Notes: a model not told the origin generated them from the sequence alone. A stretch of DNA of 64,000 nt from Thermobifida halotolerans (GCF_003574835.2 NZ_CP063196.1:3100001-3164000); one strand, 5' to 3'. Shown: positions 8,500 through 16,874, counted from the first letter of the stretch. Made by a program: numbers and translations.

Positions 8500-9480
8500 T
8501 CACCCCCGTTTTCCGCGCCGTGTGGACGAACCCGCGAGGATTCCGGCCGCGACCGCGCTGAGCAGGGCCGCTCCCGTGGTGACGGCGCGGGTCAGGCGCA
8601 CCGCGCGGCGGATGTCGCCGACCTCGGGGGGACGGCCGTCGCCGAGCCGGGGGCGCTCCTCGACCCTTTCCCCGTAGACGTTGCGTCCGCCGAGCCGGAC
8701 GCCGAGCGCTCCGGCGAACGCCGACTCGCACGGGCCCGCGTTGGGGCTGGGGTGGCGGTCGCCGTAGCGGAGGCAGGTGCGCCAGGCCCGGCGCGGGTCG
8801 CCGCCGACCACGGGGGCGGCGGCCACCGCCAGCAACGCGGTCAGCCGGGCCGGAGCCCAGTTGGCGACGTCGTCCAGCCGCGCCGCCGCCCAGCCGAACC
8901 GCTCGTAGCGCCGGGACCGGTGGCCGACCATGGCGTCCAGGGTGTTGACCGCGCGGTAGCCGAGCAGTCCGGCGGGGCCCAGCAGGGCGCCCCACACCAG
9001 GGGCGCGACGACGGCGTCGGAGGTGTTCTCGGCCACCGACTCGACGGTGGCGCGGGCCAGCGCGTCCGCGTCGAGTCCGCTGGGGTCGCGTCCGCACAGG
9101 TGCGGCAGCCGCCGCCGCGCCGCGGCCACGTCGCCCGCCTCCAGCGCGTCGGCCATGGCCTCGGCCTCCCGCTCCAGCATGGCCCCGCCGACGACGGCCC
9201 AGGTGGCCGCGGCGGTGACCGCGAAGGCACGCCCGTGGCCCGCGCGTGCGCAGGCGAGCGCCCCCGCGGCCGTGACCGGGGCCACGGCCGCGGCGGTGAA
9301 CACCGCTCCGCGCGGTCGGCTGGGGGCGTACAGCAGGCGTTCCAGCCGTGCCGCCGCGCTTCCGAACAGCGCGACCGGGTGCCCCCGCCGGGGGTCGGCG
9401 ACCACGCGGTCCAGCGCGACCCCCGCCAGTATGCCCAGTGCCCGCGCCCGCCCCCGGGCCGTCCGCCGCTTCTTGCGCAT
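8500..9480 (-). CDS. cobD: CobD/CbiB adenosylcobinamide-phosphate synthase
   Basis: A 326-residue polytopic inner-membrane protein matching CobD/CbiB, which joins aminopropanol (phosphate) to adenosylcobyric acid in late cobalamin synthesis. Diagnostic features are ALDRVVADPRRGHPVALFG near the N-terminus (family D-x-x-x-G-x-P-x-x-x-HP-V motif), SVAENTSDAVVAPLVWG around residue 150, GYRAVNTLDAMVGHRS around 180 and the late GDRHPSPNAGPCESAFAGALGVRLGG. The conserved N-T-x-D and S-P-N-A-G boxes are intact, so it should be functional. It works in the same pathway as the CobC-type aminotransferase at 948-1958, though the two are not in one operon. The start is the ATG at 9480. Confidence 0.92.
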   Translation of the reverse strand: MRKKRRTARGRARALGILAGVALDRVVADPRRGHPVALFGSAAARLERLLYAPSRPRGAVFTAAAVAPVTAAGALACARAGHGRAFAVTAAATWAVVGGAMLEREAEAMADALEAGDVAAARRRLPHLCGRDPSGLDADALARATVESVAENTSDAVVAPLVWGALLGPAGLLGYRAVNTLDAMVGHRSRRYERFGWAAARLDDVANWAPARLTALLAVAAAPVVGGDPRRAWRTCLRYGDRHPSPNAGPCESAFAGALGVRLGGRNVYGERVEERPRLGDGRPPEVGDIRRAVRLTRAVTTGAALLSAVAAGILAGSSTRRGKRG

Positions 9481-9612
9481 GCCCCGACCCTAGAGCGCCG
9501 CCGCCGGACCGTTCCGTCCGGGGCGGCGGACGCGGCGCGGGTCCCGGCGTCCGCGGTGGACACGCCACGGCGCCCACGGGCGGACCGGAACTCGACCGGA
9601 TGGCGGGATGGG

Positions 9613-9642
9613 AGGACAAAACAGCAGGTCACCACTTATAGT
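9613..9642 (+). promoter_or_regulatory. Sigma-70-type promoter of the 19-codon ORF
   Basis: TATAGT at 9637-9642 is a near-perfect -10 in DNA that is otherwise very GC-rich. AGGACA at 9613-9618, 18 bases upstream, gives a partial -35 (GACA core). A transcript would start near 9649 and reach the small ORF after about 57 bases. Confidence 0.45.
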
Positions 9643-9705
9643 AATGCCAAAGTCACGCTTCGCACCCCCCGCCTGTCCCGCGTCGGAACGGAAAAGGGGG
9701 CCGCA

Positions 9706-9765
9706 GTGGATGTCGTCTGCCTCGTCCTGCTCCTCGACTGGTACGGCCAGTACTGGGCCTGGTGA
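9706..9765 (+). CDS. 19-residue hydrophobic, Trp/Tyr-rich peptide
   Basis: A GTG at 9706 preceded by AAAAGGGGG opens a 19-codon frame ending TGA at 9763. The predicted peptide has a hydrophobic cysteine-containing first half (VVCLVLLL) and an aromatic second half (DWYGQYWAW) with three Trp and two Tyr in nine residues. It has its own promoter upstream and a GC-rich hairpin eight bases downstream, so it looks like an independent transcription unit rather than the leader of a larger gene. Possible roles include a type I toxin-like membrane peptide, a RiPP-like precursor or a Trp-sensing leader, but no partner gene lies nearby. I do not recognise it, and a chance ORF on a structured RNA is a real alternative. 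Confidence 0.35.
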   Translation: MDVVCLVLLLDWYGQYWAW

Positions 9766-9772
9766 GCCGGTG

Positions 9773-9797
9773 GGAGGCGCTGTCGCGCGGCGCCTCC
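9773..9797 (+). terminator. GC-rich hairpin after the small ORF
   Basis: GGAGGCGC (9773-9780) pairs perfectly with GCGCCTCC (9790-9797) across a nine-base loop, and flanking GGTG and CACC can extend the stem. It begins eight bases after the stop codon of the 19-codon ORF. There is no U tract, as is common in actinomycetes. Confidence 0.5.
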
Positions 9798-10070
9798 GGC
9801 ACCACGAAACACCATTGTCGCGCACCGTCACCGACACAGCCGGAGGGTAACGTGGTCGATGGTGCCGTACCGGAAGGTTCGGCGAGGAGCGTGCGATAAA
9901 GAACCATGACGACGTATGGCTCTGGTTGCTACGATTTCGTGCGATCATGAGCGAGATCGGCGTTATCCCCTAGAATGTCGCTCCGACTCCGGATCGCCTT
10001 CCGGCACGTCGGCGCCGTCCGCCCGGACGGCACGGCCGTCGCGGGAGCGCGTCGGCACAACTGAATCCGA

Positions 10071-10143
10071 GCGCCCGTAGCTCAGTGGATAGAGCACCGG
10101 ACTTCTAATCCGATGGTCGCAGGTTCGAATCCTGCCGGGCGCG
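10071..10143 (+). tRNA. tRNA-Arg (anticodon TCT)
   Basis: A 73-base cloverleaf. The seven-base acceptor stem GCGCCCG pairs with CGGGCGC, with G as discriminator. The D-arm contains TAGCTCAGTGGATAGAGC. The anticodon loop CTTCTAA carries TCT, which reads AGA/AGG arginine codons. The T-arm is GCAGG-TTCGAAT-CCTGC. CCA is not encoded. The gene stands alone and marks the left side of the accessory-looking cluster that begins at 10650. Confidence 0.96.
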
Positions 10144-10156
10144 CACACGGCGACCA

Positions 10157-10184
10157 GGGCGTACATCCCACCGGGTGTACGCCC
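10157..10184 (+). terminator. tRNA terminator hairpin 1
   Basis: GGGCGTACA (10157-10165) and TGTACGCCC (10176-10184) form a perfect nine-base stem with a ten-base loop, 13 bases after the tRNA 3' end. Confidence 0.7.
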
Positions 10185-10189
10185 TCGCT

Positions 10190-10213
10190 GTTGCCGCACC
10201 CAGGTGCGGCAAC
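10190..10213 (+). terminator. tRNA terminator hairpin 2
   Basis: GTTGCCGCAC (10190-10199) and GTGCGGCAAC (10204-10213) form a perfect ten-base stem with a CCAG loop, five bases after the first hairpin. Tandem hairpins would insulate the tRNA from the cluster downstream. Confidence 0.65.
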
Positions 10214-10649
10214 CCGTACAGCAACCGCGGACGTTCGCTGCAGTCCGCCGAACCCTGTTCCCGTGGGAACCACTCTCCGGGGCTCTCCCCAACCACGTAC
10301 ACGCAACCGTCCACACACAGAACCCCGTCGACACCGGCAACATCGCTCCATCCCAGACGCGGTCTCCGGTGTCGCCGCCTCCTCTGTCGACGCTTCGACA
10401 CCTGTCGACACCTCCGGGCCCCGGAGACGCCGGAGCGCCCCGGACGCCCCGCGTCGGCCGCCGCACACCGCCCTCAACGAAAAATCGCTCATCCGTCTCG
10501 AAAGATCCAAAAAAACACTCACCAAATCGGCCAGATCAATCAATTAATCGACAAGAAACACGGTAAGTCGTCAAACGAAACGTTCCAGAGCTGTCCTAGT
10601 CGTGCGCCCCGGTGGGACACCGGAGCGGCACCATCGGCAAAGGAGAGCG
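10214..10649. other. Promoter region of the catabolic cluster, no gene
   Basis: No gene is supported here. A GTTCCC-GT-GGGAAC palindrome lies at 10257-10270. The last 170 bases become AT-richer, with an A run near 10509 and ATCAATTAATCGAC near 10537, as expected for a regulated promoter ahead of the monooxygenase gene at 10650. Confidence 0.4.
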
Positions 10650-11966
10650 ATGTCAGCCGGACGTTTCCACCTGGGATGGTTCCTCGAAGGCTCCAACGCG
10701 CAGGCGTGGGGCCAGCCGTGGACCGGAAGCAGCGGCGCGAACTGGGCCAGACAGGACCTGTTCGTGGACATGGCCCGCGCGCTGGAACGCGCCTGCTTCG
10801 ACTACATCCTGCTGGAGGACTCCTCCTACGTCGCCGACAGCTACGGCGGCTCGATGGAGATCTACCTCAAGAACGCGATAGCCACACCGCGCCAGGATCC
10901 GGTGGTGGTGGCGAGCCTGCTCGTCCAGGCCACCTCCCGGATCGGGATCGTGCCCACCCTGGGCACCTTCCAGTACCACCCGTACCAGCTGGCCCGCCTC
11001 ATCGGCACCCTCGACCAGGTCTCCGACGGGCGCATCGGCTGGAACATGGTCACCGGCAGCTCCGACCGCGCGGCGCAGAACTTCGGCATGCCCGGGATGC
11101 CCGAGCACGACCTGCGCTACGACATGGCCGACGAGTTCATGGAGGTCGTCTTCGGCCTGTGGGACTCCTGGGAGCCCGACGCGATCCTGGCCGACCGGGG
11201 GAGCGGGGTCTTCGCCGATCCGGCGAAGGTGCGCCCCATCGACTTCAGGGGCGAGCACTACTCCTCGCGGGGCCCCCTCAACTCCGGACCGCTGCCGCAG
11301 GGCCGTGCCGTCATCGCCCAGGCCGGAGGGTCGCCGCGCGGTCGCCGGTTCGCGTCCCGCTACGCCGAGACCATCATCGCCTCCGTCCCCGGAGTGGCGG
11401 CGATGAAGGCCTACCGCGACGACGTCCGCTCCCTGATGGAGGAGCACGGCCGCAAGCCCGACGACTGCAAGGTCCTCTTCCTGGTCTCCCCGGTCATCGG
11501 GCAGACCCGGGAGGAGGCCGCCGAACTGAAGCGCCAACGGGACCTGGCCGCGCTGGAACGCGCCGAGATCAGCCTCGCCCACCTGTCCAAGGTGACCAAC
11601 ATCGACTTCTCGGTCTTCGACATCGACCAGCCGCTGGGCGACGTCGAACTGAGCACCAACGGACACCAGAGCACGCTGGCCGACTTCCTCAAGGCCGGCC
11701 GGGACAGGACGCTGCGCGAGGCGATCGCCACCAGGAGCGGCAACGAGTCCGTCCCCCTGGTCGGCACCCCCGACGACGTCGCCGCGCAGATGGGCGAGGT
11801 CATGGAGGAGGTCGGCGGGGACGGGTTCCTGTTCGTCAGCCCCAACCTCAACTGGCGGACCGTCACCGAGGTCGCCGACGGCCTGGTGCCCGCCCTCCAG
11901 CGGCGCGGCCTGACCCGGAGCGCCTACAGCCACGCGCACCTGCGCGACAACCTCCTGGAGTTCTGA
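10650..11966 (+). CDS. NtaA/SnaA/DszA-family FMN-dependent monooxygenase
   Basis: A 438-residue flavin monooxygenase of the bacterial-luciferase superfamily, in the two-component NtaA/SnaA/DszA branch. It uses reduced FMN supplied by a separate reductase. Diagnostic parts are FHLGWFLEGSNAQAWGQPW at the N-terminus, YILLEDSSYVADSYGGS around residue 48, GIVPTLGTFQYHPYQLAR around 100 and DGRIGWNMVTGSSDRAAQNFG around 125, then VIAQAGGSPRGRRFASRYAE (about 216-235), the phosphate-binding stretch. Known relatives cleave C-S, C-N or N-alkyl bonds (EDTA/NTA, dibenzothiophene sulfone, S-succinocysteine-type thioethers). AGGAG lies four bases before the ATG. It is the first gene of a long co-directional series, with two flavin reductase-like genes just downstream. 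Confidence 0.88.
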   Translation: MSAGRFHLGWFLEGSNAQAWGQPWTGSSGANWARQDLFVDMARALERACFDYILLEDSSYVADSYGGSMEIYLKNAIATPRQDPVVVASLLVQATSRIGIVPTLGTFQYHPYQLARLIGTLDQVSDGRIGWNMVTGSSDRAAQNFGMPGMPEHDLRYDMADEFMEVVFGLWDSWEPDAILADRGSGVFADPAKVRPIDFRGEHYSSRGPLNSGPLPQGRAVIAQAGGSPRGRRFASRYAETIIASVPGVAAMKAYRDDVRSLMEEHGRKPDDCKVLFLVSPVIGQTREEAAELKRQRDLAALERAEISLAHLSKVTNIDFSVFDIDQPLGDVELSTNGHQSTLADFLKAGRDRTLREAIATRSGNESVPLVGTPDDVAAQMGEVMEEVGGDGFLFVSPNLNWRTVTEVADGLVPALQRRGLTRSAYSHAHLRDNLLEF

Positions 11967-12037
11967 GCAGCCGCACACCTTTCCGCACTGTCATCCGATC
12001 ACGGGATGACACCCCTCGATCGTCAAGGAGGTACGAC

Positions 12038-12538
12038 GTGCGAACCACCGTCGTGGTGGGCAACCCCAAACCCCGGTCCCGCACCCTGGAGGCGGCGGTC
12101 AACGTCGCCGCGGAACTGACCGGCTCCCCGCCCGAGACCGTCGTCGACGTGGTCGACCTGGGCGCCGGGCTGCTCGGCTGGAAGGACCCGGACGTGCGGC
12201 GGGCCGTGGAGGCGGCGTGCGCCGCCGACGTGCTCGTGGTGGCCAGTCCCACCTTCAAGGCCGCCTACACGGGACTGCTCAAGCTGTTCCTCGACCAGTT
12301 CCCCCCGGGAGGGCTCGCCGCGACGACGGCCTTCCCCCTGATGCTGGGCGCCGGACCGCACCACGCCCTGGCGCCGGAACTGCTCCTCAGACCGGTCCTG
12401 GTGGAGCTGGGGGCGACCTGCCCGGCACGGGGTCTCTACCTGCTCGACAGCGACTACCGCTCCCCCGAGGCGCTGGGGCCGTGGCTGGAGTCGGCCCGCG
12501 CCCACCTGCCCGCGCGCCCCGAGGCGGTGACCCCGTGA
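12038..12538 (+). CDS. NADPH-dependent FMN reductase (flavodoxin-like)
   Basis: A 166-residue flavodoxin-fold reductase of the NADPH_FMN_red (SsuE/MsuE) family. It has an N-terminal VVVGNPKPRSRTLEAA, the phosphate loop equivalent to the family GSxxxxSxT, and VVASPTFKAAYTGLLKLFLDQF around residue 70, the flavin-contact P-T-Y/F motif. It should supply reduced FMN to the monooxygenase immediately upstream, from which it is separated by 71 bases. The GTG at 12038 has AAGGAGG six bases upstream. Its stop overlaps the start of the next gene (GTGA), indicating translational coupling. Confidence 0.87.
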   Translation: MRTTVVVGNPKPRSRTLEAAVNVAAELTGSPPETVVDVVDLGAGLLGWKDPDVRRAVEAACAADVLVVASPTFKAAYTGLLKLFLDQFPPGGLAATTAFPLMLGAGPHHALAPELLLRPVLVELGATCPARGLYLLDSDYRSPEALGPWLESARAHLPARPEAVTP

Positions 12539-13026
12539 CCACGACATCGAACACGTTCGACCCGGTCGAACTGCGCCGCGCCTTCGGCTGCTTTCCCAGC
12601 GGGGTGACCGCCGTGTGCGCACTGGTCGACGGAGGCCCCGTCGGCATGGCCGCCAGCACCTTCACCTCCGTCTCGCTGGACCCACCGCTGGTGTCGGTGT
12701 GCGTGGCGCGCACCTCCACCACCTGGCCCGCCCTGCGCCGCTCCACCCGCATCGGCGTCAGCGTGCTCAACTCCGAGCACGGCGCGATCTGCCGGCAACT
12801 CTCCGCCCGCGACGTCGACCGCTTCGCCGGGGTGGACTGGACCGCCCTGCCGAACGGTTCGGTCGTCCTCAACGACGCCGCCGCCTGGCTGGACTGCGGG
12901 GTGGAGGAGGAGATCACCGCGGGCGACCACGTCATCGCCCTGCTCTCCGTACAGGCGATCCAGGCCGCACCGGCGGTCGCCCCACTGGTGTTCCACGGCA
13001 GCAGGTTCCGCCGCCTGGCGGCCTGA
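12535..13026 (+). CDS. Flavin reductase-domain protein (HpaC/DszD type)
   Basis: A 163-residue flavin reductase-like FMN-binding split-barrel protein. It opens with DPVELRRAFGCFPSGVTAVCA, shows GMAASTFTSVSLDPPLVSVCV around residue 38 (the flavin-binding core), SVLNSEHGAICRQLSARDVDRF around 78, and GDHVIALLSVQAI in the C-terminal strand. It is the second reductase-type protein of this cluster, so the upstream monooxygenase may have two alternative FMNH2 sources, or this protein may serve another step. The GTG start overlaps the preceding stop by four bases. Confidence 0.86.
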   Translation: MTTTSNTFDPVELRRAFGCFPSGVTAVCALVDGGPVGMAASTFTSVSLDPPLVSVCVARTSTTWPALRRSTRIGVSVLNSEHGAICRQLSARDVDRFAGVDWTALPNGSVVLNDAAAWLDCGVEEEITAGDHVIALLSVQAIQAAPAVAPLVFHGSRFRRLAA

Positions 13027-13053
13027 CCCGCCACCCCCCGAAAGACGGTGACG

Positions 13054-14661
13054 ATGAGCCGACCCGCACCCCCGACCACCACCGGGACCGCCGTGATCGC
13101 GGCCCTGGAGGCCAACGGCGTCGACCTGGTCTTCGGTATTCCGGGCACCCACAACCTGGAGCTGTACCGGGGACTGTCGCGATCGCCGATCACCCACGTG
13201 GCGCCCCGGCACGAGCAGGGGGCGGGGTACGCCGCGGACGGCTACGCCCGCGCCACCGGCCGCCCCGGCGTGGTCATCACCACCAGCGGTCCCGGCCTGC
13301 TCAACGCCTTCACCGCGCTGGGCACGGCCCACGCCGACTCGGTCCCGCTCCTGGTGCTGTCCCCCGGGGCGCCCACCGGCCGGGAACGGGCCGACTACGG
13401 CTGGCTCCACGAGGTCAAGGACCAGCGGGCCGCCGCCGACGCCGTCGTGGCCCGCAGTGTGCGCTGCGGCACCCCGCAGGCCGCGGTGGCCGCGGTCTGC
13501 GAGACCTTCGCGCGCTGGGCCGTGGAACGCCCCCGGCCGGTGCACATCGAGATTCCGCTGGACGTGCTGGAGGCCGCGTGGGAGGACGGTCCCGTCCCCG
13601 CCGTGCAGCCGTGCCCTCCCCCGACCCCCTCGCCCGGGCCGCTCGCCGAGGCGCTGGACCTGCTGGGGCGGGCGCGCTCCCCGGTCGTGGTGACCGGGGG
13701 AGGCGCGCTGGACGCGGCCGTCCCGCTGCGCGCCGTCGCCGAACTCCTCGACGCGCCCGTGGTCACCACCACCGCGGGCAAGGGGGTCTTCGACGAGGAC
13801 CACCCCCTGTCGGTGGGGGCCTTCGTCGGCGCCGCGGGGGCCCGGGACCTGCTGGAGTCCGCCGACGTGCTGCTGGTCGTCGGCAGCGAACTGGGGGACG
13901 CCGAGGTCCCCGACCGGCTCGCGCCCTCGGGCCGGGTGGTCCGGGTGGACGTCGAGATCGGCCAGCTCGACAAGAACCTGCGCGCCGACGTGCGGCTCCA
14001 CTCCGCCGCCCGTCCCGCCTGCGAGGCACTGCTGCGGGGACTGGCCGCAGGCCGCTCCGAGGACCGCGGAGGCTCGGGGAAGAGCCGCGCCGCGGCGGCT
14101 CGGCAGCGCTGCCTGGCCGGGGCGCGCGAGCACGGGGGACGCTGGGAGGCGATCCAGCACGCGCTGCGCTCCCGGCTGCCCGCCGACACGGTCGTGGTGG
14201 GCGACAGCTCCCAGGTGTCCTACCTGGGCACCGCTCCGTTCTGGCGGTTCGCCGAACCGCGCCGGTTCCTGCTGCCGACCGGCTTCTCCACGCTCGGCTA
14301 CGGGCTTCCGGCCGCGATGGGCGCCAAACTCGCCGACCCGCGCCGCCCGGTGGTGGCCCTGCTGGGCGACGGCGCGTTCATGTTCAGCCCGCAGGAACTG
14401 CTCACCGCCGCCGAACTCCGCCTGGGTCTGCCCGTGGTCGTCGTGGACAACCACGGCTTCGGGGAGATCCGGCAGAACATGCTCGACCGCGCGATCGCCC
14501 CCATGGCCGTCGACCTCGCCCGCCCCGACTTCCCCGCCCTGGCCCGCTCCCTGGGCTGCGCGGGGGTGCGGGCGGCCGACGAGGCCGCGGCGGCGCGGGA
14601 GGCGGTCGAGGCGCTCGACCGCGACCGGCCCACCCTCGTCTGGCTGGAGGCGGGCCCGTGA
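13054..14661 (+). CDS. ThDP-dependent decarboxylase/acetolactate synthase-family enzyme, AruI-like
   Basis: A 535-residue thiamine-diphosphate enzyme with the three ALS-type domains. The N-terminal pyrimidine-binding domain has VFGIPGTHNLELYRGL and the activating glutamate in RHEQGAGYAADGYAR. The central domain covers about 195-330. The C-terminal domain has GDGAFMFSPQEL followed by VVVDN, the ThDP/Mg motif. The stretch around WLHEVKDQRA resembles 5-guanidino-2-oxopentanoate decarboxylase (AruI) more than biosynthetic acetolactate synthases, and no regulatory subunit is encoded. It probably decarboxylates a 2-oxo acid or cleaves a C-C bond in the pathway of this cluster; sulfoacetaldehyde acetyltransferase-like chemistry is another option. 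No strong ribosome site is visible; a GTG two codons upstream (13048) is equally possible. Confidence 0.8.
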   Translation: MSRPAPPTTTGTAVIAALEANGVDLVFGIPGTHNLELYRGLSRSPITHVAPRHEQGAGYAADGYARATGRPGVVITTSGPGLLNAFTALGTAHADSVPLLVLSPGAPTGRERADYGWLHEVKDQRAAADAVVARSVRCGTPQAAVAAVCETFARWAVERPRPVHIEIPLDVLEAAWEDGPVPAVQPCPPPTPSPGPLAEALDLLGRARSPVVVTGGGALDAAVPLRAVAELLDAPVVTTTAGKGVFDEDHPLSVGAFVGAAGARDLLESADVLLVVGSELGDAEVPDRLAPSGRVVRVDVEIGQLDKNLRADVRLHSAARPACEALLRGLAAGRSEDRGGSGKSRAAAARQRCLAGAREHGGRWEAIQHALRSRLPADTVVVGDSSQVSYLGTAPFWRFAEPRRFLLPTGFSTLGYGLPAAMGAKLADPRRPVVALLGDGAFMFSPQELLTAAELRLGLPVVVVDNHGFGEIRQNMLDRAIAPMAVDLARPDFPALARSLGCAGVRAADEAAAAREAVEALDRDRPTLVWLEAGP

Positions 14662-14801
14662 CCCGAACCGCCCACCGGCCGAGCCGTACCGGCCGGTGGC
14701 CGCGTCGCGACCCCTTGGCGGACCGGCCGCGGCCCGCCTCCCCGGCGACCGCACGCTGCCGGCGCCCCCACCACTCCCCCCAGTCGAAACGGAGACCCGA
14801 C

Positions 14802-15845
14802 GTGAGACACCCCATCATCAAAGCGGCGGCCCTGGCCGCCACTGTGGCCCTCGCCTCCACCGCCTGCGGCGGCAGCGGCGGTTCGGACGGCCGCACCGTC
14901 ACCTTCGCCGCCTACGGAGGCGACGGCCAGCAGGCCGAGACCGACGCCTGGCTCGACCCGTTCTCCGAGGAGACCGGCATCGAGGTGGTCCAGGACGACC
15001 CCGTCACCTACGCCAAGATCGAGCAGATGGTCGAGACCGGCAACGTCATCTGGGACGTCGCCCAGGGCGGCAGCGACATCGGTCTCACCGGCAACCCGAT
15101 CCTGGAGGACATCGACTGCGAGGTCGTGGCGTGCGAGGAGTTCGCGGACGGCCCGTTCCCCGCCGAGCAGCAGGGCGTCCCGGTGTTCATCTTCTCCGTC
15201 GTGCTGGCCTACAACACCGAGAAGGTGTCCGGCACCCCCACCAACTGGGCGGACTTCTTCGACACCGAGACCCACCCCGGCAAGCGCGCCATCGACAGCT
15301 CCGTGGGGTTCCGCGGCATGCTGGAGGCCGCGCTGCTGGCCGACGGCGTGGCCCGGGAGGACCTGTACCCGCTCGACGTGGACCGCGCCCTCGGCTACAT
15401 GGAGCCCCTCAAGGACGACCTGATCGCCTTCGAGGACGCCACCGAGTGCATCAACCTGGTCTCCTCCGGCGAGGCCGTCATGGGCAACTGCTACAACGGC
15501 CGCGTCACCAAGGCCCAGGAGGAGGGCCAGCCCATCGACCTGGCCTGGGGACAGCAGATCTACTACTGCGACTACCTGTTCGTCCCCAAGGGCGCGCCCA
15601 ACAAGGACGAGGCGATGGAGCTCATCGCCCACATCACCTCCGCGGAGAACAACGGCCGGATCGCCGACCACATCTCCTACGGCCCGGCCAACCCCGGAGC
15701 GGAGGTCTCCGAGGAGTCCCTGGCCAACTCCCCCACCTCCAACCAACTGGAGGGTGAGGACGCCCCGATCGTCCCCGACGACCCCTGGTGGCTGGAGAAC
15801 CGCGAGGAGGTCATGGAGACCGTCTCGGAATGGCTGGCCTCCTAG
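14802..15845 (+). CDS. Substrate-binding lipoprotein of polyamine-type ABC importer
   Basis: A 347-residue periplasmic-type binding protein (PotD/SBP_bac family). It has a lipoprotein signal with lipobox STAC at about residues 19-22, then a Gly/Ser linker. The mature region contains WDVAQGGSDIGL and VFIFSVVLAYNTEKV (about 125-140), typical of the spermidine/putrescine-binding clan that also binds opines, thiamine, phosphonates and amino-acid derivatives. The mature protein is acidic, which would suit a cationic ligand. The GTG at 14802 has GGAG seven bases upstream. The two permease genes and the ATPase follow directly. It delivers the substrate of the cluster to the importer; the ligand is unknown. 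Confidence 0.87.
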   Translation: MRHPIIKAAALAATVALASTACGGSGGSDGRTVTFAAYGGDGQQAETDAWLDPFSEETGIEVVQDDPVTYAKIEQMVETGNVIWDVAQGGSDIGLTGNPILEDIDCEVVACEEFADGPFPAEQQGVPVFIFSVVLAYNTEKVSGTPTNWADFFDTETHPGKRAIDSSVGFRGMLEAALLADGVAREDLYPLDVDRALGYMEPLKDDLIAFEDATECINLVSSGEAVMGNCYNGRVTKAQEEGQPIDLAWGQQIYYCDYLFVPKGAPNKDEAMELIAHITSAENNGRIADHISYGPANPGAEVSEESLANSPTSNQLEGEDAPIVPDDPWWLENREEVMETVSEWLAS

Positions 15846-15956
15846 GAGGGGCGTCTCCCCGCCGCCCTCGGCGGCCGACCTCCGGGGGCGGGGGTCCGCC
15901 CGGACTCCCGCCCCCGGACCCCCGAACGCCACACGCCCGTTGATCCAGGGGGCCTC

Positions 15957-16874
15957 ATGACCACACTGACCGAACCCGTCCGCTCCGGCCCCGCCGCACC
16001 GAGACCGGATCCGCCCGGGGACGGCGCCACGCGACGCGCACCGAGCTACTGGAGTCTCGCCGGAGCCCCCGGCCTCGTGTTCGTCGTGCTGGCCTTCGCC
16101 GTCCCGCTCGCCGCCGTCGTCGTCAAGAGCCTCACCGACCCCTCCCCCGCCAACTACACGGAGGCTCTCGGCAGCCAGATCTTCCGCGGCTCCGTCTGGA
16201 CCACCCTGCGCATGGCGGTGGTCGTGACCGTGCTGTGCGCGCTGGCGGGCTACCCGTTCGCCTACGTGCTGGCGCGTGTGGGCCGCACCATGCGCTCCCT
16301 GCTGTTCGTGTCGCTCATGCTGTCGTTCTGGACCAGTCTGCTGGTGCGCAGCTACGCCTGGCAGGTCATCCTCAACGACACGGGCGTCGTCAACACCCTG
16401 CTCCTCGACCTCGGCCTGGCCGAGGAGCCCCTGACGCTGATCCGCACCCCGCTGGCGGTCTACGTCGGCATGGTGCACATCCTCGTGCCCTATCTGATCC
16501 TGGCCGTCTACGCCCAACTGCGCTCGCTCGACCCCGACCTGGAGCGTGCCGCGCAGGGGTTGGGCGCACCCCCCTGGAAGGTGTTCTGGCGGGTGACGCT
16601 GCCCCTGTCGCTGCCCGGGGTGGCCGCGGGCTCGGTGCTGGTCTTCGTGCTGGCCCTCGGCTTCTACGTGACCCCGCAATTGCTCGGCGGCGCCCAGGAC
16701 GTCTACCTCGGCCAGGCGATCGTCATGCAGATCGAGCAGTTCCTCGACACGGGAGTGGGGTCGGCCATGGCCGTGATGCTGTTCGTCGCGGTTCTCGCCG
16801 TGCTGGGAATCGTCGCCCGGTTCGTCGGCGTCGGCCGCGTCCTCGGCCTGGGACAGGGAGGTGGACGGTCGTGA
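15957..16874 (+). CDS. ABC transporter permease (PotB type)
   Basis: A 305-residue integral membrane protein with about six transmembrane helices. It carries the binding-protein-dependent permease EAA-type loop around residue 195 (LERAAQGLGAPPWKVFWRVTLPL), which docks on the ATPase. The N-terminal 30 residues are hydrophilic and Pro-rich. The ATG has GGGGG four bases upstream. The stop overlaps the next permease start (GTGA), so both permeases should be made in equal amounts. Confidence 0.88.
   Translation: MTTLTEPVRSGPAAPRPDPPGDGATRRAPSYWSLAGAPGLVFVVLAFAVPLAAVVVKSLTDPSPANYTEALGSQIFRGSVWTTLRMAVVVTVLCALAGYPFAYVLARVGRTMRSLLFVSLMLSFWTSLLVRSYAWQVILNDTGVVNTLLLDLGLAEEPLTLIRTPLAVYVGMVHILVPYLILAVYAQLRSLDPDLERAAQGLGAPPWKVFWRVTLPLSLPGVAAGSVLVFVLALGFYVTPQLLGGAQDVYLGQAIVMQIEQFLDTGVGSAMAVMLFVAVLAVLGIVARFVGVGRVLGLGQGGGRS

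Larger units (their letters stand above)
9481..10070. other. 590-base region with one small-peptide unit and the tRNA promoter
   Basis: Between cobD and tRNA-Arg. It holds a compact promoter/19-codon ORF/hairpin unit (9613-9797, listed separately). A TAGAAT box at 9971-9976 is a plausible -10 for the tRNA gene about 95 bases downstream. Two further mini-ORFs (9852-9899 behind GGAGGG, and 9906-9950) are too short and too poor in codon bias to call as genes. Confidence 0.5.

Noticed and set aside
9852-9950. Two mini-ORFs of 15 and 14 codons downstream of the aromatic peptide unit
   Set aside because: The first has a GGAGGG site, but both are too short and lack codon bias; I cannot separate them from chance.
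10082-10543. Minus-strand frame ending in PAGFEPATIGLEVRCSIH
   Set aside because: This is the well-known false ORF produced by reading antisense through tRNA-Arg; it has no ribosome site and overlaps the tRNA and its terminators.
12454-14754. 766-codon minus-strand frame across the flavin reductase and ThDP genes
   Set aside because: Antisense shadow caused by high GC; the plus-strand genes have recognisable domains and ribosome sites.
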